This document shows positions 7,773 through 17,411 of a DNA stretch of 64,000 nucleotides, one piece after another. The stretch spans positions 45,219 to 109,218 of the forward strand of contig NZ_NFHD01000010.1 of the NCBI RefSeq assembly GCF_002159185.1, written 5' to 3'. The stretch's first letter is position 1, and the number at the start of each line of letters is the position of its first letter. The position numbers and the translations under genes were made by a program. The notes under the pieces were generated by a model. The model saw only the letters and a program-made list of their open reading frames with translations. It was not told the origin of the DNA and did not search any database. The stretch is from Gemmiger sp. An87 (lineage in GTDB: Bacteria; Bacillota; Clostridia; Oscillospirales; Ruminococcaceae).

Positions 7773-8264
7773 ATGGCAAAAGCAAAAGGCGGCCAGAACA
7801 CGGTGCAGCAGGTGGAAGCTCTGGTGCGCCCGGTGATCGAGGGCATGGGCCTGATTCTGTGGGACGTGCGCTTTGAAAAGGAAGGGCCGGACTGGTACCT
7901 GCGGGTGCTGATCGATCCCGCCGGTGAGGGTCCGCTGGACATGAACACCTGCGAGGCGGCCAGCCGGGCCATCGACCCGGTGATCGAAGAGGCCGACCCC
8001 ATCGACCAGGCCTACTTCCTGGAGGTTGGTTCCCCCGGCCTGGGCCGCCGTCTCACCCGGCCCGAGCATTTTGCCCGTTACCAGGGCCAGAAGATCGCCG
8101 CCCGTCTCATCCGGCCGGACGAGAACGGCAACCGGGAGATCGCGGGCCTGCTGCAGGGCATTGACGGCCAGACCGTAACCGTGGAGACCGAAAACGGCCC
8201 GGCCGCCTTCGAGCTGGCTGCCGCCAGCTTCGTGAAGCTCTGCGACGACGAGGACCTGTTCTAA
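7773..8264 (+). CDS. rimP: Ribosome maturation factor RimP
   Basis: 163 residues. It shows the RimP pattern: an alpha/beta N-domain (VEALVRPVIEGMGLILWDVRFEKEG), DPVIEEADPIDQAYFLEVGSPGLGRRL at about residues 69-95, and a small C-terminal SH3-like domain. It acts in 30S subunit maturation. The ATG at 7773 has GGGAGGT 6 bases upstream; the in-frame ATG at 7704 lies inside the leader hairpin and is rejected. First gene of the nusA operon. Its stop codon runs directly into repeat copy 2. Confidence 0.95.
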   Translation: MAKAKGGQNTVQQVEALVRPVIEGMGLILWDVRFEKEGPDWYLRVLIDPAGEGPLDMNTCEAASRAIDPVIEEADPIDQAYFLEVGSPGLGRRLTRPEHFARYQGQKIAARLIRPDENGNREIAGLLQGIDGQTVTVETENGPAAFELAAASFVKLCDDEDLF

Positions 8265-8437
8265 GGCGACACCGCACAATTCCAGGTGGTGGAGCGCGCC
8301 GGAAAATTTTTTGTGATATGAACCAAAAAGCACAGCCAATCCTTGGTGGATTGGCGAGCATTTTTGGAAAATAGCACGGGAAATTTTGGCGTGATACGCC
8401 GCCTGAGCTGTGGGGCGTGAATTATGCGGTGTTGCCT
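8264..8437. repeat. MITE-like repeat, copy 2 (inverted, with internal insert)
   Basis: The element of 5016-5110 in inverse orientation. Left end AGGCGACACCGCACAATTCC, right end GAATTATGCGGTGTTGCCT. It is 174 bases because about 75 extra bases lie in the middle, flanked by similar AAATTTT stretches. The insert contains its own hairpin, GCCAATCC-TTGGT-GGATTGGC. The first base of the element is the last base of the rimP stop codon. The remaining 8438-8504 leads to nusA. Confidence 0.85.
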
Positions 8438-8504
8438 CAATCTTTCTATATAGAATACTTGATAGGATAGTTGTAGCCAGACAAATTGGAGGAGATCGAA
8501 AAAA

Positions 8505-9590
8505 ATGAACGCAGAATTTTTTGAAGCGCTGACCATGCTGGAAAAAGAGCGTGGCCTGACCGCCGAGTACCTGATCGAGAAGATCAAGGCCGCCATCGTG
8601 ATCGCTGTGAAGAAGGATTACGAGGTGGAGGACGAGAACGTGCTGGTGGAGATCGACACCGTAAACGGCAAGTTCAACGTGTCCCTGGTGCGCGACATCG
8701 TGGAAGAGGTGGAGAACCCCCACACCCAGCTCACCCTGGAGGAGGCCCAGGCCATCCGCAAGACCTACAAGATGGGCCAGCGCGTGGTGACCCCCCTGAA
8801 GACCAAGGACTTCGGCCGCATCGCCGCCCAGACCGCCAAGCACGTGATCCGTCAGGGCATCCGTGAGGCCGAGCGCAACCAGCTGTTCAACGACATGCAG
8901 GGCAAGGCCCACGAGATCGTCACCGCCCGCGTCACCCGTGTGGACCCCGACCGCGGCCTGGTGGCTCTGGACATGGGCAAGGGCGAGGCCATTCTGCCCC
9001 GCTCCGAGCAGGTGCCCGGCGAGGAGTTCTTCGAGGGCCAGCACGTGCAGGTCTACGTGAAGGACGTTGTGGTCACCGAGCGCGGCCCCCGCGTTATCAT
9101 CAGCCGCACCAGCGAGCAGCTGGTCAAGCGCATGTTCGAGATGGAAGTGCCCGAGATTTTCGACGGCACCGTGGAGATCCGCGCCATCAGCCGTGAGGCC
9201 GGCGTGCGCACCAAGATGGCCGTATGGAGCAAGGACGAGAACATCGACCCCGTGGGCGCCTGCATCGGTGCACACGGCGCCCGCGTGGGCAAGATCGTGG
9301 AGGAGCTGCACGGCGAGAAGATCGACGTGGTGCGCTGGAGCGAGGATGTGAGCGAGTTCATCAGCGCCGCCCTGAGCCCCGCCAAGGTGGTCAAGGTGGA
9401 GATCCTGGAGGGCGACAAGAAGGCCTGCCGCGTCACCGTGCCCGACCATCAGCTGAGCCTGGCCATCGGCAACAAGGGCCAGAACGCCCGTCTGTGCGCC
9501 CGCCTGACCGGCTACAATATCGATATCCGCCCCGAGAGCGGCTACTACGGCGAGGAAGAGGAGCAGCCCGCTGCTTCCAGCGAGGAATAA
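8505..9590 (+). CDS. nusA: Transcription elongation/termination factor NusA
   Basis: 361 residues, the short Firmicutes form. An N-terminal RNA-polymerase-binding domain (MNAEFFEALTMLEKERGL, residues 1-125), an S1 domain (about 130-205, GEAILPRSEQVPGEEFFEGQ) and two KH domains (about 210-345, with DPVGACIGAHGARVG and LAIGNKGQNARLCARLTG) are clear. It lacks the AR repeats of Proteobacteria. It binds RNA polymerase to modulate pausing and termination. Ribosome site GGAGGAG precedes it. Repeat copy 2 separates it from rimP, which is unusual for this normally tight gene pair. Confidence 0.97.
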   Translation: MNAEFFEALTMLEKERGLTAEYLIEKIKAAIVIAVKKDYEVEDENVLVEIDTVNGKFNVSLVRDIVEEVENPHTQLTLEEAQAIRKTYKMGQRVVTPLKTKDFGRIAAQTAKHVIRQGIREAERNQLFNDMQGKAHEIVTARVTRVDPDRGLVALDMGKGEAILPRSEQVPGEEFFEGQHVQVYVKDVVVTERGPRVIISRTSEQLVKRMFEMEVPEIFDGTVEIRAISREAGVRTKMAVWSKDENIDPVGACIGAHGARVGKIVEELHGEKIDVVRWSEDVSEFISAALSPAKVVKVEILEGDKKACRVTVPDHQLSLAIGNKGQNARLCARLTGYNIDIRPESGYYGEEEEQPAASSEE

Positions 9591-9635
9591 GCCCTTCGTC
9601 CCCGAACCATCAACAGAAAGGAGCGTCCCACCGCG

Positions 9636-9914
9636 ATGCAACAACGTAAGATCCCGCTGCGCCATTGCCTTGGCTGCAACGAGTCCAAACCGAAAAAGGA
9701 GCTGGTGCGCGTCGTGCGCAGCCCGGAAGGGGAGATCTCACTGGATCTTGTGGGCAAAAAGCCCGGCCGGGGCGCTTACCTTTGCCCCAGCGCCCAATGC
9801 CTGGCCAAGGCCCGCAAGGCCAAGCGCCTGGAGCGCGCGCTGGATACTCAAATTCCGCCCGAGGTATACGAAAGCATCGAGCGCGAAATAGAAGGAGCCG
9901 AGCGTGGAGAATAA
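9636..9914 (+). CDS. rnpM: YlxR/RnpM family RNA-binding protein
   Basis: 92 residues with the YlxR (DUF448) signature: RHCLGCNESKPKKEL at the start and KKPGRGAYLCPSAQCLAKA in the middle. Family members bind RNA and have been described as modulators of RNase P (RnpM). It is in its standard place after nusA and overlaps ylxQ by 11 bases. The tail after residue 70 is charged and probably flexible. Confidence 0.93.
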   Translation: MQQRKIPLRHCLGCNESKPKKELVRVVRSPEGEISLDLVGKKPGRGAYLCPSAQCLAKARKAKRLERALDTQIPPEVYESIEREIEGAERGE

Positions 9915-10227
9915 ACAAAAACTGTTGTCGGCTGTTTCCCTGTGCCGCAAGGCCGGCAAGCTGGTCATGGGCTTCGACGCCGTGCGCGAGAGCGTGATGA
10001 GCGGCAAGGCCTGGCTGGTGCTGCTGGCCGCCGACGTGAGCGACGGCACCGCGAAGCGGATGGCCCGCACCTGCGAGGACATCACCGAGTGCCGCCGCAT
10101 GCCCCTGACCCAGCTGGAGCTGTGCGGCATAAGCTACAAGAAAGTGGGCGTGTACAGCGTGCTGGATGAAAACCTGGCCAATCTGTGCAGCCAGTACCTG
10201 GCGGATGAAAAGGAGGAAAACGAATGA
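9904..10227 (+). CDS. ylxQ: L7Ae/L30e-family RNA-binding protein YlxQ
   Basis: 107 residues. L7Ae fold: [28 protein letters not shown], then [15 protein letters not shown]. It is a small kink-turn-type RNA binder of the nusA-infB operon. The GTG start at 9904 has AAGGAG 7 bases upstream and lies inside the end of rnpM; the stop overlaps the infB start (ATGA). Its precise RNA target is not known from sequence. Confidence 0.92.
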   Translation: MENKQKLLSAVSLCRKAGKLVMGFDAVRESVMSGKAWLVLLAADVSDGTAKRMARTCEDITECRRMPLTQLELCGISYKKVGVYSVLDENLANLCSQYLADEKEENE

Positions 10228-12539
10228 CCATTAAATATAAAGTGAGCGATGTGGCGAAGGACCTGAACGTTCCCGCCAAGCAGATCGTGGACCTGCTGGC
10301 CCAGAAGGGCGGCGAGGTCAAGAAGACCGGCGCCAACCTGACCGAGGAGGAAGTGAACCTGGTGTTCGAGCATTTCACCCAGGCCAATTCCGAGTCCAGC
10401 CTGGACGCCTACCTGGACAGCGCACCCAAGCCCCAGCCCAAGGCCAGCGAGGTGCTGAAGAAAGCCGACGGCACCGTGGTCGAGATGAACACGAGCAAGA
10501 AGAAGGCCGACAAGAAGAAGGCCGAAGCCAAGCCCGAGCCCGTGAAGCGCGAGGTTGTGACCAAGGTTGTGGACACCCGCACCGTGGACGTGAACCTGGA
10601 CCGCTTCAACGAGAAGTTCGACGAGCTGGCTTCCACCAAGAACGTGGAGAACCGCCGCAAGCCCCAGCCCGCCGGCAATAAGCAGAAGTTCGCCAACAAC
10701 CGGAACAAGAAGGGCCAGAACTTCCAGAAGCGCCGCGAGACCGAGGCCGAGCGCCTGCAGCGCATCCAGCTGGAGAAGGCCCGCAAGGCCCAGCTGAAGG
10801 TGCAGATCCCCGAGGAGATCACCGTGGGCGAGCTGGCTACCCGCCTGAAGCAGACCGCCGCCAACGTGATCAAGAAGCTGATGGGCCTGGGCGTCATGGC
10901 CAGCGTGAGCGAGGTCATCGACTTCGATACCGCCAGCCTGATCGCCGACGAGTTTGGCGCCAAGGTGGAAAAAGAGGTGCATGTGAGCATCGAGGAGCGC
11001 CTGTTCGAGCAGGACGAAGATCCGGAAGAGAGCCTGCAGGAGCGTCCCCCCGTTGTGGTTGTCATGGGTCACGTTGACCACGGCAAGACCAGCATCCTGG
11101 ACGCCATCCGCAAGAGCCATGTGACCGCAGGCGAGGCCGGCGGCATCACCCAGCACATCGGTGCTTACCAGGTTGTGGCGGACGGCAAGGTCATCACCTT
11201 CCTGGACACCCCCGGCCACGAGGCCTTCACCAGCATGCGTGCCCGCGGCGCCAACCTGACCGACATCGCGGTTCTGGTGGTTGCCGCCGACGACGGCATC
11301 ATGCCCCAGACCGTTGAGTCCATCAACCACGCCAAGGCCGCCGGTGTTTCCATCATCGTGGCCATCAACAAGATGGATAAGCCCACCGCCAACCCCGACC
11401 GCGTGATGGAGCAGCTCACCCAGTACGAGCTGGTTCCCGAGCAGTGGGGCGGCGATGTGATCTGCGTGCCCGTGTCCGCTCTGACCGGCGCCGGTATCCA
11501 CGACCTGCTGGAGAACATCAACCTGGTGGCCGAGGTCAAGGAGCTGAAGGCCAACCCCGACCGCCGTGCCAAGGGCGCCGTCATCGAGGCCCGTCTGGAC
11601 AAGGGCCAGGGCCCCGTTGCCACCATCCTGGTGCAGAAGGGCACCCTGCATAAGGGCGACTGCGTGATCGCCGGCACCGCTGTGGGCCGCGTGCGCACCA
11701 TGAAGAACGACAAGGGCCAGTTCATCGAGGAAGCCGGTCCCTCCACCCCCGTGGAGATCACCGGTCTGACCGAGGTTCCCAGCGCGGGCGACCTGTTCGA
11801 CGCCGTGGCCGACGAGAAGCTGGCCCGCGAGCTGGCCGACAAGCGCGCCGCCGAGGAGAAGGAGCGCCAGTTCAGCAGCTACCAGAAGGTCACCCTGGAT
11901 AACCTGTTCAGCCAGATCGCCGAGGGCGAGCGCAAGCAGCTGGACATCATCGTCAAGGCGGACGTACAGGGCAGCGCCGAGGCCGTGAAGCAGAGCCTGG
12001 AGAAGATCTCCAACGACGAGGTCCGGGTCAAGGTCATCCACGCGGGCGTTGGCGCCATCAACAAGTCCGACGTTATGCTGGCCAACGCCGGCAACGCCAT
12101 CATCATCGGCTTCAACGTGCGCCCCGACCCCGTGGCCAAGGAGGAAGCCGCTCAGTGCGAAGTGGAGATGCGCATGTACCGCGTGATCTACGACGCCATC
12201 AACGACGTGACCGACGCCATGAAGGGCATGCTGGCTCCCAAGATCCGTGAAGTGGAGCAGGGCCGCCTGGAGGTTCGTCAGGTCTACAAGATCAGCAGCG
12301 TGGGCCTGGTGGCCGGCAGCTACGTGCAGGAGGGTAAGATCACCCGCTCCAGCAAGATCCGCGTGGTGCGTGACGGCATCGTCATCACCGAGGACGAGAT
12401 CGCCAGCCTGCGCCGCTTCAAGGACGACGTGAAGGAAGTGGCCCAGGGCTACGAGTGCGGCGTTACTCTGGAGAAGTTTGCCGACATCAAGGAAGGCGAC
12501 ATCTTCGAGGCCTACATCCTGGAAGAGTACCGGGACTGA
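10224..12539 (+). CDS. infB: Translation initiation factor IF-2
   Basis: 771 residues. Two IF2_N regions (residues 1-55 and about 195-245) flank a Lys/Glu/Pro-rich linker. The GTPase domain has [18 protein letters not shown] (G1, about residue 275), DTPGHEAF (G3) and NKMD (G4). It is followed by domain II, IF2 domain 3 and the C-terminal fMet-tRNA-binding domain ending near residue 770. It brings initiator tRNA to the ribosome. Coupled to ylxQ by ATGA overlap and preceded by AAGGAGG. Confidence 0.98.
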   Translation: MTIKYKVSDVAKDLNVPAKQIVDLLAQKGGEVKKTGANLTEEEVNLVFEHFTQANSESSLDAYLDSAPKPQPKASEVLKKADGTVVEMNTSKKKADKKKAEAKPEPVKREVVTKVVDTRTVDVNLDRFNEKFDELASTKNVENRRKPQPAGNKQKFANNRNKKGQNFQKRRETEAERLQRIQLEKARKAQLKVQIPEEITVGELATRLKQTAANVIKKLMGLGVMASVSEVIDFDTASLIADEFGAKVEKEVHVSIEERLFEQDEDPEESLQERPPVVVVMGHVDHGKTSILDAIRKSHVTAGEAGGITQHIGAYQVVADGKVITFLDTPGHEAFTSMRARGANLTDIAVLVVAADDGIMPQTVESINHAKAAGVSIIVAINKMDKPTANPDRVMEQLTQYELVPEQWGGDVICVPVSALTGAGIHDLLENINLVAEVKELKANPDRRAKGAVIEARLDKGQGPVATILVQKGTLHKGDCVIAGTAVGRVRTMKNDKGQFIEEAGPSTPVEITGLTEVPSAGDLFDAVADEKLARELADKRAAEEKERQFSSYQKVTLDNLFSQIAEGERKQLDIIVKADVQGSAEAVKQSLEKISNDEVRVKVIHAGVGAINKSDVMLANAGNAIIIGFNVRPDPVAKEEAAQCEVEMRMYRVIYDAINDVTDAMKGMLAPKIREVEQGRLEVRQVYKISSVGLVAGSYVQEGKITRSSKIRVVRDGIVITEDEIASLRRFKDDVKEVAQGYECGVTLEKFADIKEGDIFEAYILEEYRD

Positions 12540-12567
12540 TCGAACGCCCCAATAAAACCAACCGGCC

Positions 12568-12597
12568 GCCGCCCGAAGCCCTTTGACTTCGGGCGGC
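12568..12597 (+). other. Intercistronic hairpin between infB and rbfA
   Basis: Perfect 11-base stem GCCGCCCGAAG / CTTCGGGCGGC with an 8-base loop. No T run follows (AGCCGCCC), so it is not a classic terminator. It may be an mRNA-stability or processing element separating infB from the downstream half of the operon. Confidence 0.6.
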
Positions 12598-12627
12598 AGC
12601 CGCCCATAAGAACAAGGAGAAAGAGCT

Positions 12628-12987
12628 ATGGCAAACCCGAAAAACCAGGGCCGCCTGGCCCAGGATATGAAGCGGGAAGTGATCGGCATCATCAGCCAGA
12701 TGAAGGACCCCCGGCTGGAGGGCGGCCTGCTCACCGTCACCCGGCTGGACGTGACCCCCGATCTGGACGTGGCGAAGGTCTACGTGAGCGTGATGGGCAA
12801 GCCCGAGGGCACTGCCGAGGTGGTCAAGGCCCTGAACAAGGCCAGCGGCCACGTGCGCACCGAGATTTCCCGCCGCATGCACATCCGTAAGGCGCCCCGC
12901 TTTGTGTTCGCCCAGGATGACGGCGCCGCCTATGCTGCTCACATCAACGAGCTGCTGGCGGGGCTGAACAAGAACCGGGAGGAGTAA
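12628..12987 (+). CDS. rbfA: 30S ribosome-binding factor RbfA
   Basis: 119 residues with the RbfA KH-like pattern: LAQDMKREVIGIISQMKDPR, LTVTRLDVTPDLDVAKVYVSVMG, and HIRKAPRFVFAQDDGAAYAAHI near the end. It acts in late 30S maturation at low temperature, functionally next to RimP and IF-2 upstream. Ribosome site AAGGAGA at 12614-12620. Confidence 0.95.
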   Translation: MANPKNQGRLAQDMKREVIGIISQMKDPRLEGGLLTVTRLDVTPDLDVAKVYVSVMGKPEGTAEVVKALNKASGHVRTEISRRMHIRKAPRFVFAQDDGAAYAAHINELLAGLNKNREE

Positions 12988-13021
12988 TTCCGCCCGGATA
13001 TCGCAAGAAGAGGAGAACGTC

Positions 13022-14005
13022 ATGAGTGAGATCTTAGACCTGCTGGCCGTCATCGGCCGCCTGCTTCGGGCGGAGAACGTGCTGATCCTGTGCCACAAAA
13101 ACCCGGACGGCGACACCATCGGCAGCGCCGCTGCCCTGATGCACGCCCTCAAGCGGTTGGGCAAGGAAGCGGCGGTGCTGTGTGCAGATCCCATCCCCAG
13201 CCGCTATTCCTATATGGAGATCGAGCTGTTCCAGGGTCAGTTCGAGCCGGGCTATGTGGTGGCCGTGGACGTGGCCAGCATCCAGCTGTTCGGCGACGCG
13301 CTGCAGGAGTATCTGGACCGGATCGATCTGTGCATCGACCACCACGGCTCCAACAGCGGCTATGCGGACGCTTTGCTGCTGGACGCAGAGGCGGCTGCCA
13401 CCTGCGAGATCATGTACGACATCATCTGCGCCATGAATGTGGAGATCAGCCCCTGCATCGCCCGGTGCCTGTACACCGGTCTGTCCACCGACACCGGCTG
13501 TTTTTTGTTTTCCAACACCACTGCCAAGAGCCACCTGCTGGCTGCCAAGCTGATGGAGGCCGGTGTGGACGTGGCGGAGCTGAACATGATTCTGTTCGAA
13601 AGCAAATCCAAGGCCCGCATGGCCATCGAGCGCACTGCGCTGGAGAACCTGGAGTACCACTTCGAGGACCGCTGCGCCCTGATGTCGCTCACCCGCGAGC
13701 AGATTGCTGCCAGCGGCGTGGCCGCCAATGAGCTGGAGGACCTGACCAGCCTGCCCCGCAAGATCGAGGGCGTGCAGGTGGGCATCACCCTGCGCCAGCT
13801 GCCCCAGGGCAGCTACAAGATCAGCGTGCGCACCACCGCCGAGGTGGACGCCTGCGCCATTGCCAAACGGCTGGGCGGCGGTGGTCATTCCCGCGCCGCG
13901 GGCTGCGAGCTGGAGGGCAATCTGGACAACGCCAAGGCCGCGATCCTGGCCGAGGTGGAGCGGGAGCTGAAACGGGCGGATGCGGCTGCCCAGGAACAGG
14001 AGTAA
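13022..14005 (+). CDS. nrnA: Bifunctional oligoribonuclease / pAp phosphatase (DHH/DHHA1 family)
   Basis: 327 residues. DHH domain motifs: CHKNPDGDTIGS (residues about 24-35), VAVDVAS, and IDHHGSN (the DHH motif). The DHHA1 domain at the end has the substrate loop RLGGGGHSRAAG near residue 290. NrnA-type enzymes degrade 2-5 nucleotide RNAs, and pAp, with manganese. Its position between rbfA and truB is the common Firmicutes order. Ribosome site AGAGGAG. Confidence 0.93.
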   Translation: MSEILDLLAVIGRLLRAENVLILCHKNPDGDTIGSAAALMHALKRLGKEAAVLCADPIPSRYSYMEIELFQGQFEPGYVVAVDVASIQLFGDALQEYLDRIDLCIDHHGSNSGYADALLLDAEAAATCEIMYDIICAMNVEISPCIARCLYTGLSTDTGCFLFSNTTAKSHLLAAKLMEAGVDVAELNMILFESKSKARMAIERTALENLEYHFEDRCALMSLTREQIAASGVAANELEDLTSLPRKIEGVQVGITLRQLPQGSYKISVRTTAEVDACAIAKRLGGGGHSRAAGCELEGNLDNAKAAILAEVERELKRADAAAQEQE

Positions 14006-14009
14006 CCCC

Positions 14010-14885
14010 ATGAATGGCATTTTGATCGTGGACAAACCCACCGGCTGGACCAGCTTCGACGTGATCGCCAAGCTGCGGGGCATTTTAGGCACCCGCAAGC
14101 TGGGCCATTCCGGTACGCTGGACCCCATGGCCACCGGCGTGCTGCCGGTGTTCGCCGGTGGTGCGTCCAAGGCGGTGGATATGCAGCCGGACCACACCAA
14201 GGCCTACCGGGCCCTGGTCCGCTTTGGCCTTGCCACCGACACCGGCGACGTGACCGGCACCGTGCTGCGCAGTGAGCAGACCGCCGTCACCGAAGAGCAG
14301 CTGAAGGCGGTTCTGCCCCGGTTTACCGGCGATATCATGCAGACCCCGCCTATGTACTCGGCGGTGAAGGTGAACGGCTCGCCGCTCTACAAGCTGGCCC
14401 GGCAGGGCGTGACCGTGGAGCGCAAGGCCCGCCCGGTGACCATCCACCGGCTGGAAGTGACCGGCCAGGAGGGCGAACAGGACTTCGTGCTGGAGGTGGA
14501 CTGCAGCAAGGGCACCTATGTGCGCACTCTGGTGGAGGACCTGGGCGAGGCACTGGGCGTGCCTGCCACCCTGGCGGGGCTGCGGCGCACCCGGGCCGGT
14601 GTGTTCGGCCTGGAGCACAGCCACACCATTGAGGAGATCCAGGCGGCAAAGGACGAAAACCGGCTGGAGGAGCTGCTGCTCCCGGTGGAGACCGTCTTTG
14701 CCCACCTGCCCGCGCTCACCGTCTCGCCCGGCAACACCGCCCGCCTGTTGAACGGCGCGCCCTGTTACCGGATCAAGGCGGAGAACGGTGTCTACCGGCT
14801 GCAGGGGCCCGAGGGCTTTCTGGGCCTGGGCCGGGTGGAGGATTCCATCTTGAAAACTGAAAAATTATTTGTGGAAAGGACGTGA
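14010..14885 (+). CDS. truB: tRNA pseudouridine(55) synthase
   Basis: 291 residues. Starts NGILIVDKPTGWTSFDVI and carries the catalytic-Asp motif GHSGTLDPMATGVLP at about residues 34-48. A C-terminal PUA-like part follows VETVFAHLPAL. It makes pseudouridine 55 in the T loop of tRNAs. The ATG at 14010 lies 4 bases after the nrnA stop with AGGAG overlapping the stop. Its TGA is in frame with the next gene. Confidence 0.96.
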   Translation: MNGILIVDKPTGWTSFDVIAKLRGILGTRKLGHSGTLDPMATGVLPVFAGGASKAVDMQPDHTKAYRALVRFGLATDTGDVTGTVLRSEQTAVTEEQLKAVLPRFTGDIMQTPPMYSAVKVNGSPLYKLARQGVTVERKARPVTIHRLEVTGQEGEQDFVLEVDCSKGTYVRTLVEDLGEALGVPATLAGLRRTRAGVFGLEHSHTIEEIQAAKDENRLEELLLPVETVFAHLPALTVSPGNTARLLNGAPCYRIKAENGVYRLQGPEGFLGLGRVEDSILKTEKLFVERT

Positions 14886-14891
14886 ACCGCC

Positions 14892-15833
14892 CTGAAGGTT
14901 TATACAACATTACAGGCGCTGGAAGCGGACCTGACCGTCAGCCGGGGGTGCAGCGTCGCCCTCGGCTTTTTTGACGGCGTTCACCTGGGTCACCAGGCGG
15001 TGATCCGGGCCGCTGCCACCGACGCGGCAGAGAATGGCCGGTCGGCGGCGGTGTTCACCTTCCAGCTGCCGCTGAGCAGCACCATGAAGGGCGGCCGCCT
15101 ACAGGACGAGGCCGAAAAGCACCGGGTCATGGAGAGCCTGGGCGTGGAGCACTATATGGAGCCCCCCTTCGAGGACGTGTGCGGTCTGAGCCCGGAGGAA
15201 TTCGTGGACCAGATTCTGCACCGGGGCTTCAAGGCCCGGGCCGTGTTCTGCGGCGACAACTTCACCTTCGGAAAAAAGGCCGCGGGCAATGTGGAGATGC
15301 TGCGCCAGCTGTGCGCGCCGCTGGGCATCCGGGTGCAGGTGGTGCCCATGACCCAGTACCAGGGTGCACCGGTCAGCTCCACCCGCATCCGGGCGGCGCT
15401 GGCGGCAGGGGATATCCCGGCGGTGAACGCCATGCTGGGCCGCCCCTACCGCATCGGCTTCGCGGTGCGCCACGGCAAGGGCCTGGGCCGTACCCTGGGC
15501 TTCCCCACCATTAACCAGATCTACCCGGAGGGCTTTGCCCAGCCGAAATACGGCATCTACATCACCCGGGTAAAGGTGAACGGGCAGTGGTATGCGGGGG
15601 CCACCGGCTTCGGCACCCGGCCCACCGTGAACACAACCGGCGAGGGGGCCACCTGCGAGACCTTTATCCCGGATTTTTCCGGTCAGCTGTATGGCGAGGA
15701 GCCGGAGCTGGAATTCTATGAGTACATCGCCCCCAGCCAAAAATTCGACACCCTGGAGGAGCTCACCGCCTGCGTGAACGGCGCGGCGGCAAAGGCCAAA
15801 GAATACTTCGCCCGGCATCCCATGGACGAGTAA
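14892..15833 (+). CDS. ribF: Bifunctional riboflavin kinase / FAD synthetase, with a probable CTG start
   Basis: 313 residues. The FMN adenylyltransferase domain has the nucleotide motif ALGFFDGVHLGHQAV at residues about 23-37 and FCGDNFTFG near 118. The riboflavin kinase domain has RHGKGLGRTLGFPTIN near 196 and EFIPDF-like CETFIPDFSG. It makes FMN and FAD in the cytoplasm. No ATG, GTG or TTG lies in frame between the truB stop and this motif. The first usable in-frame GTG (15000) would delete the motif. CTG at 14892 begins the canonical KVYTTLQAL N-terminus and has AAGGA 11 bases upstream, so a CTG start is chosen. Confidence 0.9.
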   Translation: MKVYTTLQALEADLTVSRGCSVALGFFDGVHLGHQAVIRAAATDAAENGRSAAVFTFQLPLSSTMKGGRLQDEAEKHRVMESLGVEHYMEPPFEDVCGLSPEEFVDQILHRGFKARAVFCGDNFTFGKKAAGNVEMLRQLCAPLGIRVQVVPMTQYQGAPVSSTRIRAALAAGDIPAVNAMLGRPYRIGFAVRHGKGLGRTLGFPTINQIYPEGFAQPKYGIYITRVKVNGQWYAGATGFGTRPTVNTTGEGATCETFIPDFSGQLYGEEPELEFYEYIAPSQKFDTLEELTACVNGAAAKAKEYFARHPMDE

Positions 15834-15848
15834 AAAGGGGAGAGCGCA

Positions 15849-17411
15849 GTGGAAAAATATCGGGACCTGTTCTGCCGGCTGTGCTGCGGCGCGGCCATGT
15901 TTTTGTGCGCGGTGGCGCTGCTGGGCCTGACCAAGTGGGGCCTGTCCTACATCTCCTTCATGGGGGAGGATGAGCTGGTCGGTTTCTATGAGATTTCCCT
16001 CACCGACCGGCTGTGGGGCGTGGCGGCCATTGTGGCGGCCGCGGCCGCGCTGGGCTGGCTGGCGCGCGGAGAGCGCGTGATGCGGGTCATCACGGCGGCG
16101 GGGGTCTGCCTCACCGCGGGGCAGGCGCTGTTCTGGCTGTGGTGTACCAAGGCGAAGCCCTTTGCGGACTCGCTGTTCTGCCTGCAGGCGGCACAGGGCG
16201 CCGTGCAGGGGGACTGGTCCGCCTTCCAGCAGGGCGGCTACATGTACCGCTATCCCTTCCAGAGCGGCCTGGTGGCCCTGGAGGAGGCGGTGCTGCGGCT
16301 GGCCGGCAGCTGGGACGCGGCCCTGGTCTGGCTGCGGTGGATCAACTTTCTGGCGCTGATGCTGCTGGCTGTCTCGGTCTGCCGCATCGCCTTCCATCTG
16401 TTCGGCGCAAAGGCCCAGATGGTGGCCAGTGTGCTGCTGGCCTGCAGCGTGCCGGTGGCCCGCTATGTGTTCTTTTTGTACGGGAATCTGTTGTCCACCG
16501 CACTGGGGTTTGCCGCCGTGTGGGCGGCGCTGCGCTGGCTGGACACGCGAAAGCACCGGTTCGGCCTGGCCTCGGCGGGTCTGCTGGCGGCGGCCATGAC
16601 CATCAAGAGCACGGCGCTTATTATGCTGGTGGCCATCGCCATCGTGGCGGTGCTGGACAGCATCCGCACCGGCCGCTGGCGGCAGCTGCTGGCGGTGGCC
16701 GCGGCAGTGGTGTTCGCCTTTCTGCCCGGCAAGGGCCTGCAATACTGGTACAGTCTGCGCAGCGGGGTACCGGTGCAGCCCGGCACCGCCACCGTGGTGT
16801 GGCTGGTCATGGGGCTGGACAGCCGCCCCGAGCAGTACGAGTTCGCGCCGGGCTGGCACACCGCCGACAAGCGCAGTGAAAAGGCCTACGAAAACGCGGG
16901 CTTTGACTACGAGCGCATGAAGCAGGAGCAGACCCAGGAGCTGAAGGAGCAGCTGCGCTACTGGGTGAACAACCCCTCCCAGGCCAAGACCTTCCTGCGG
17001 CAGAAGACCGTGAGCCAGTGGCTGGACCCGGGCTTCGGCAGCTGGCTGTACCTGCGGCGCAACACCGAGCCGGTGCACGCGCAGGACTACCAGGAGCAGC
17101 TGTTTGCCCAAGGCTGGAATGAGGGACTGAATCCCTTTTTGGGCTGCTTGCAGACGGCGGTCTATCTGCTGGGGCTGATCGGTGCGGCGCGCTTGATGCT
17201 GCGCCCCTCGCCCGCGTCCATTCTGCCCGCGCTGGTGTTCTTCGGCGGGGTGTTTTACCTCACCCTTTCCGAGGGCAAAAGCCAGTACGCGGTGAGCTTT
17301 TACCCCATGCTGCTGCCGGTGGCGGCACTGGGAGCCGGGACGCTGCAGGCAGGCTGCGGCCTGCTGGTGGCGCGCATCAAAAAGATGCGCAGAGAGAAAA
17401 CCTGCCCTTGA
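15849..17411 (+). CDS. Polytopic membrane protein, GT-C glycosyltransferase-like
   Basis: 520 residues with roughly a dozen hydrophobic segments. After the first helix comes an acidic loop (FMGEDELVGFY), the position where GT-C (ArnT/PMT/GT39-like) enzymes keep catalytic acidic residues. A larger soluble part lies around residues 310-430. Such enzymes move a sugar from a polyprenyl carrier on the outer membrane face. The GTG at 15849 follows AAAAGGGGAG. It sits between ribF and rpsO, where this family is not part of the usual operon, so it looks like a lineage-specific insertion. Acceptor and donor unknown. Confidence 0.65.
   Translation: MEKYRDLFCRLCCGAAMFLCAVALLGLTKWGLSYISFMGEDELVGFYEISLTDRLWGVAAIVAAAAALGWLARGERVMRVITAAGVCLTAGQALFWLWCTKAKPFADSLFCLQAAQGAVQGDWSAFQQGGYMYRYPFQSGLVALEEAVLRLAGSWDAALVWLRWINFLALMLLAVSVCRIAFHLFGAKAQMVASVLLACSVPVARYVFFLYGNLLSTALGFAAVWAALRWLDTRKHRFGLASAGLLAAAMTIKSTALIMLVAIAIVAVLDSIRTGRWRQLLAVAAAVVFAFLPGKGLQYWYSLRSGVPVQPGTATVVWLVMGLDSRPEQYEFAPGWHTADKRSEKAYENAGFDYERMKQEQTQELKEQLRYWVNNPSQAKTFLRQKTVSQWLDPGFGSWLYLRRNTEPVHAQDYQEQLFAQGWNEGLNPFLGCLQTAVYLLGLIGAARLMLRPSPASILPALVFFGGVFYLTLSEGKSQYAVSFYPMLLPVAALGAGTLQAGCGLLVARIKKMRREKTCP

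Noticed and set aside
15000..15833. ribF starting at the GTG at 15000
   Set aside because: It would remove the first 36 residues, including the essential nucleotide-binding motif GFFDGVHLGH.
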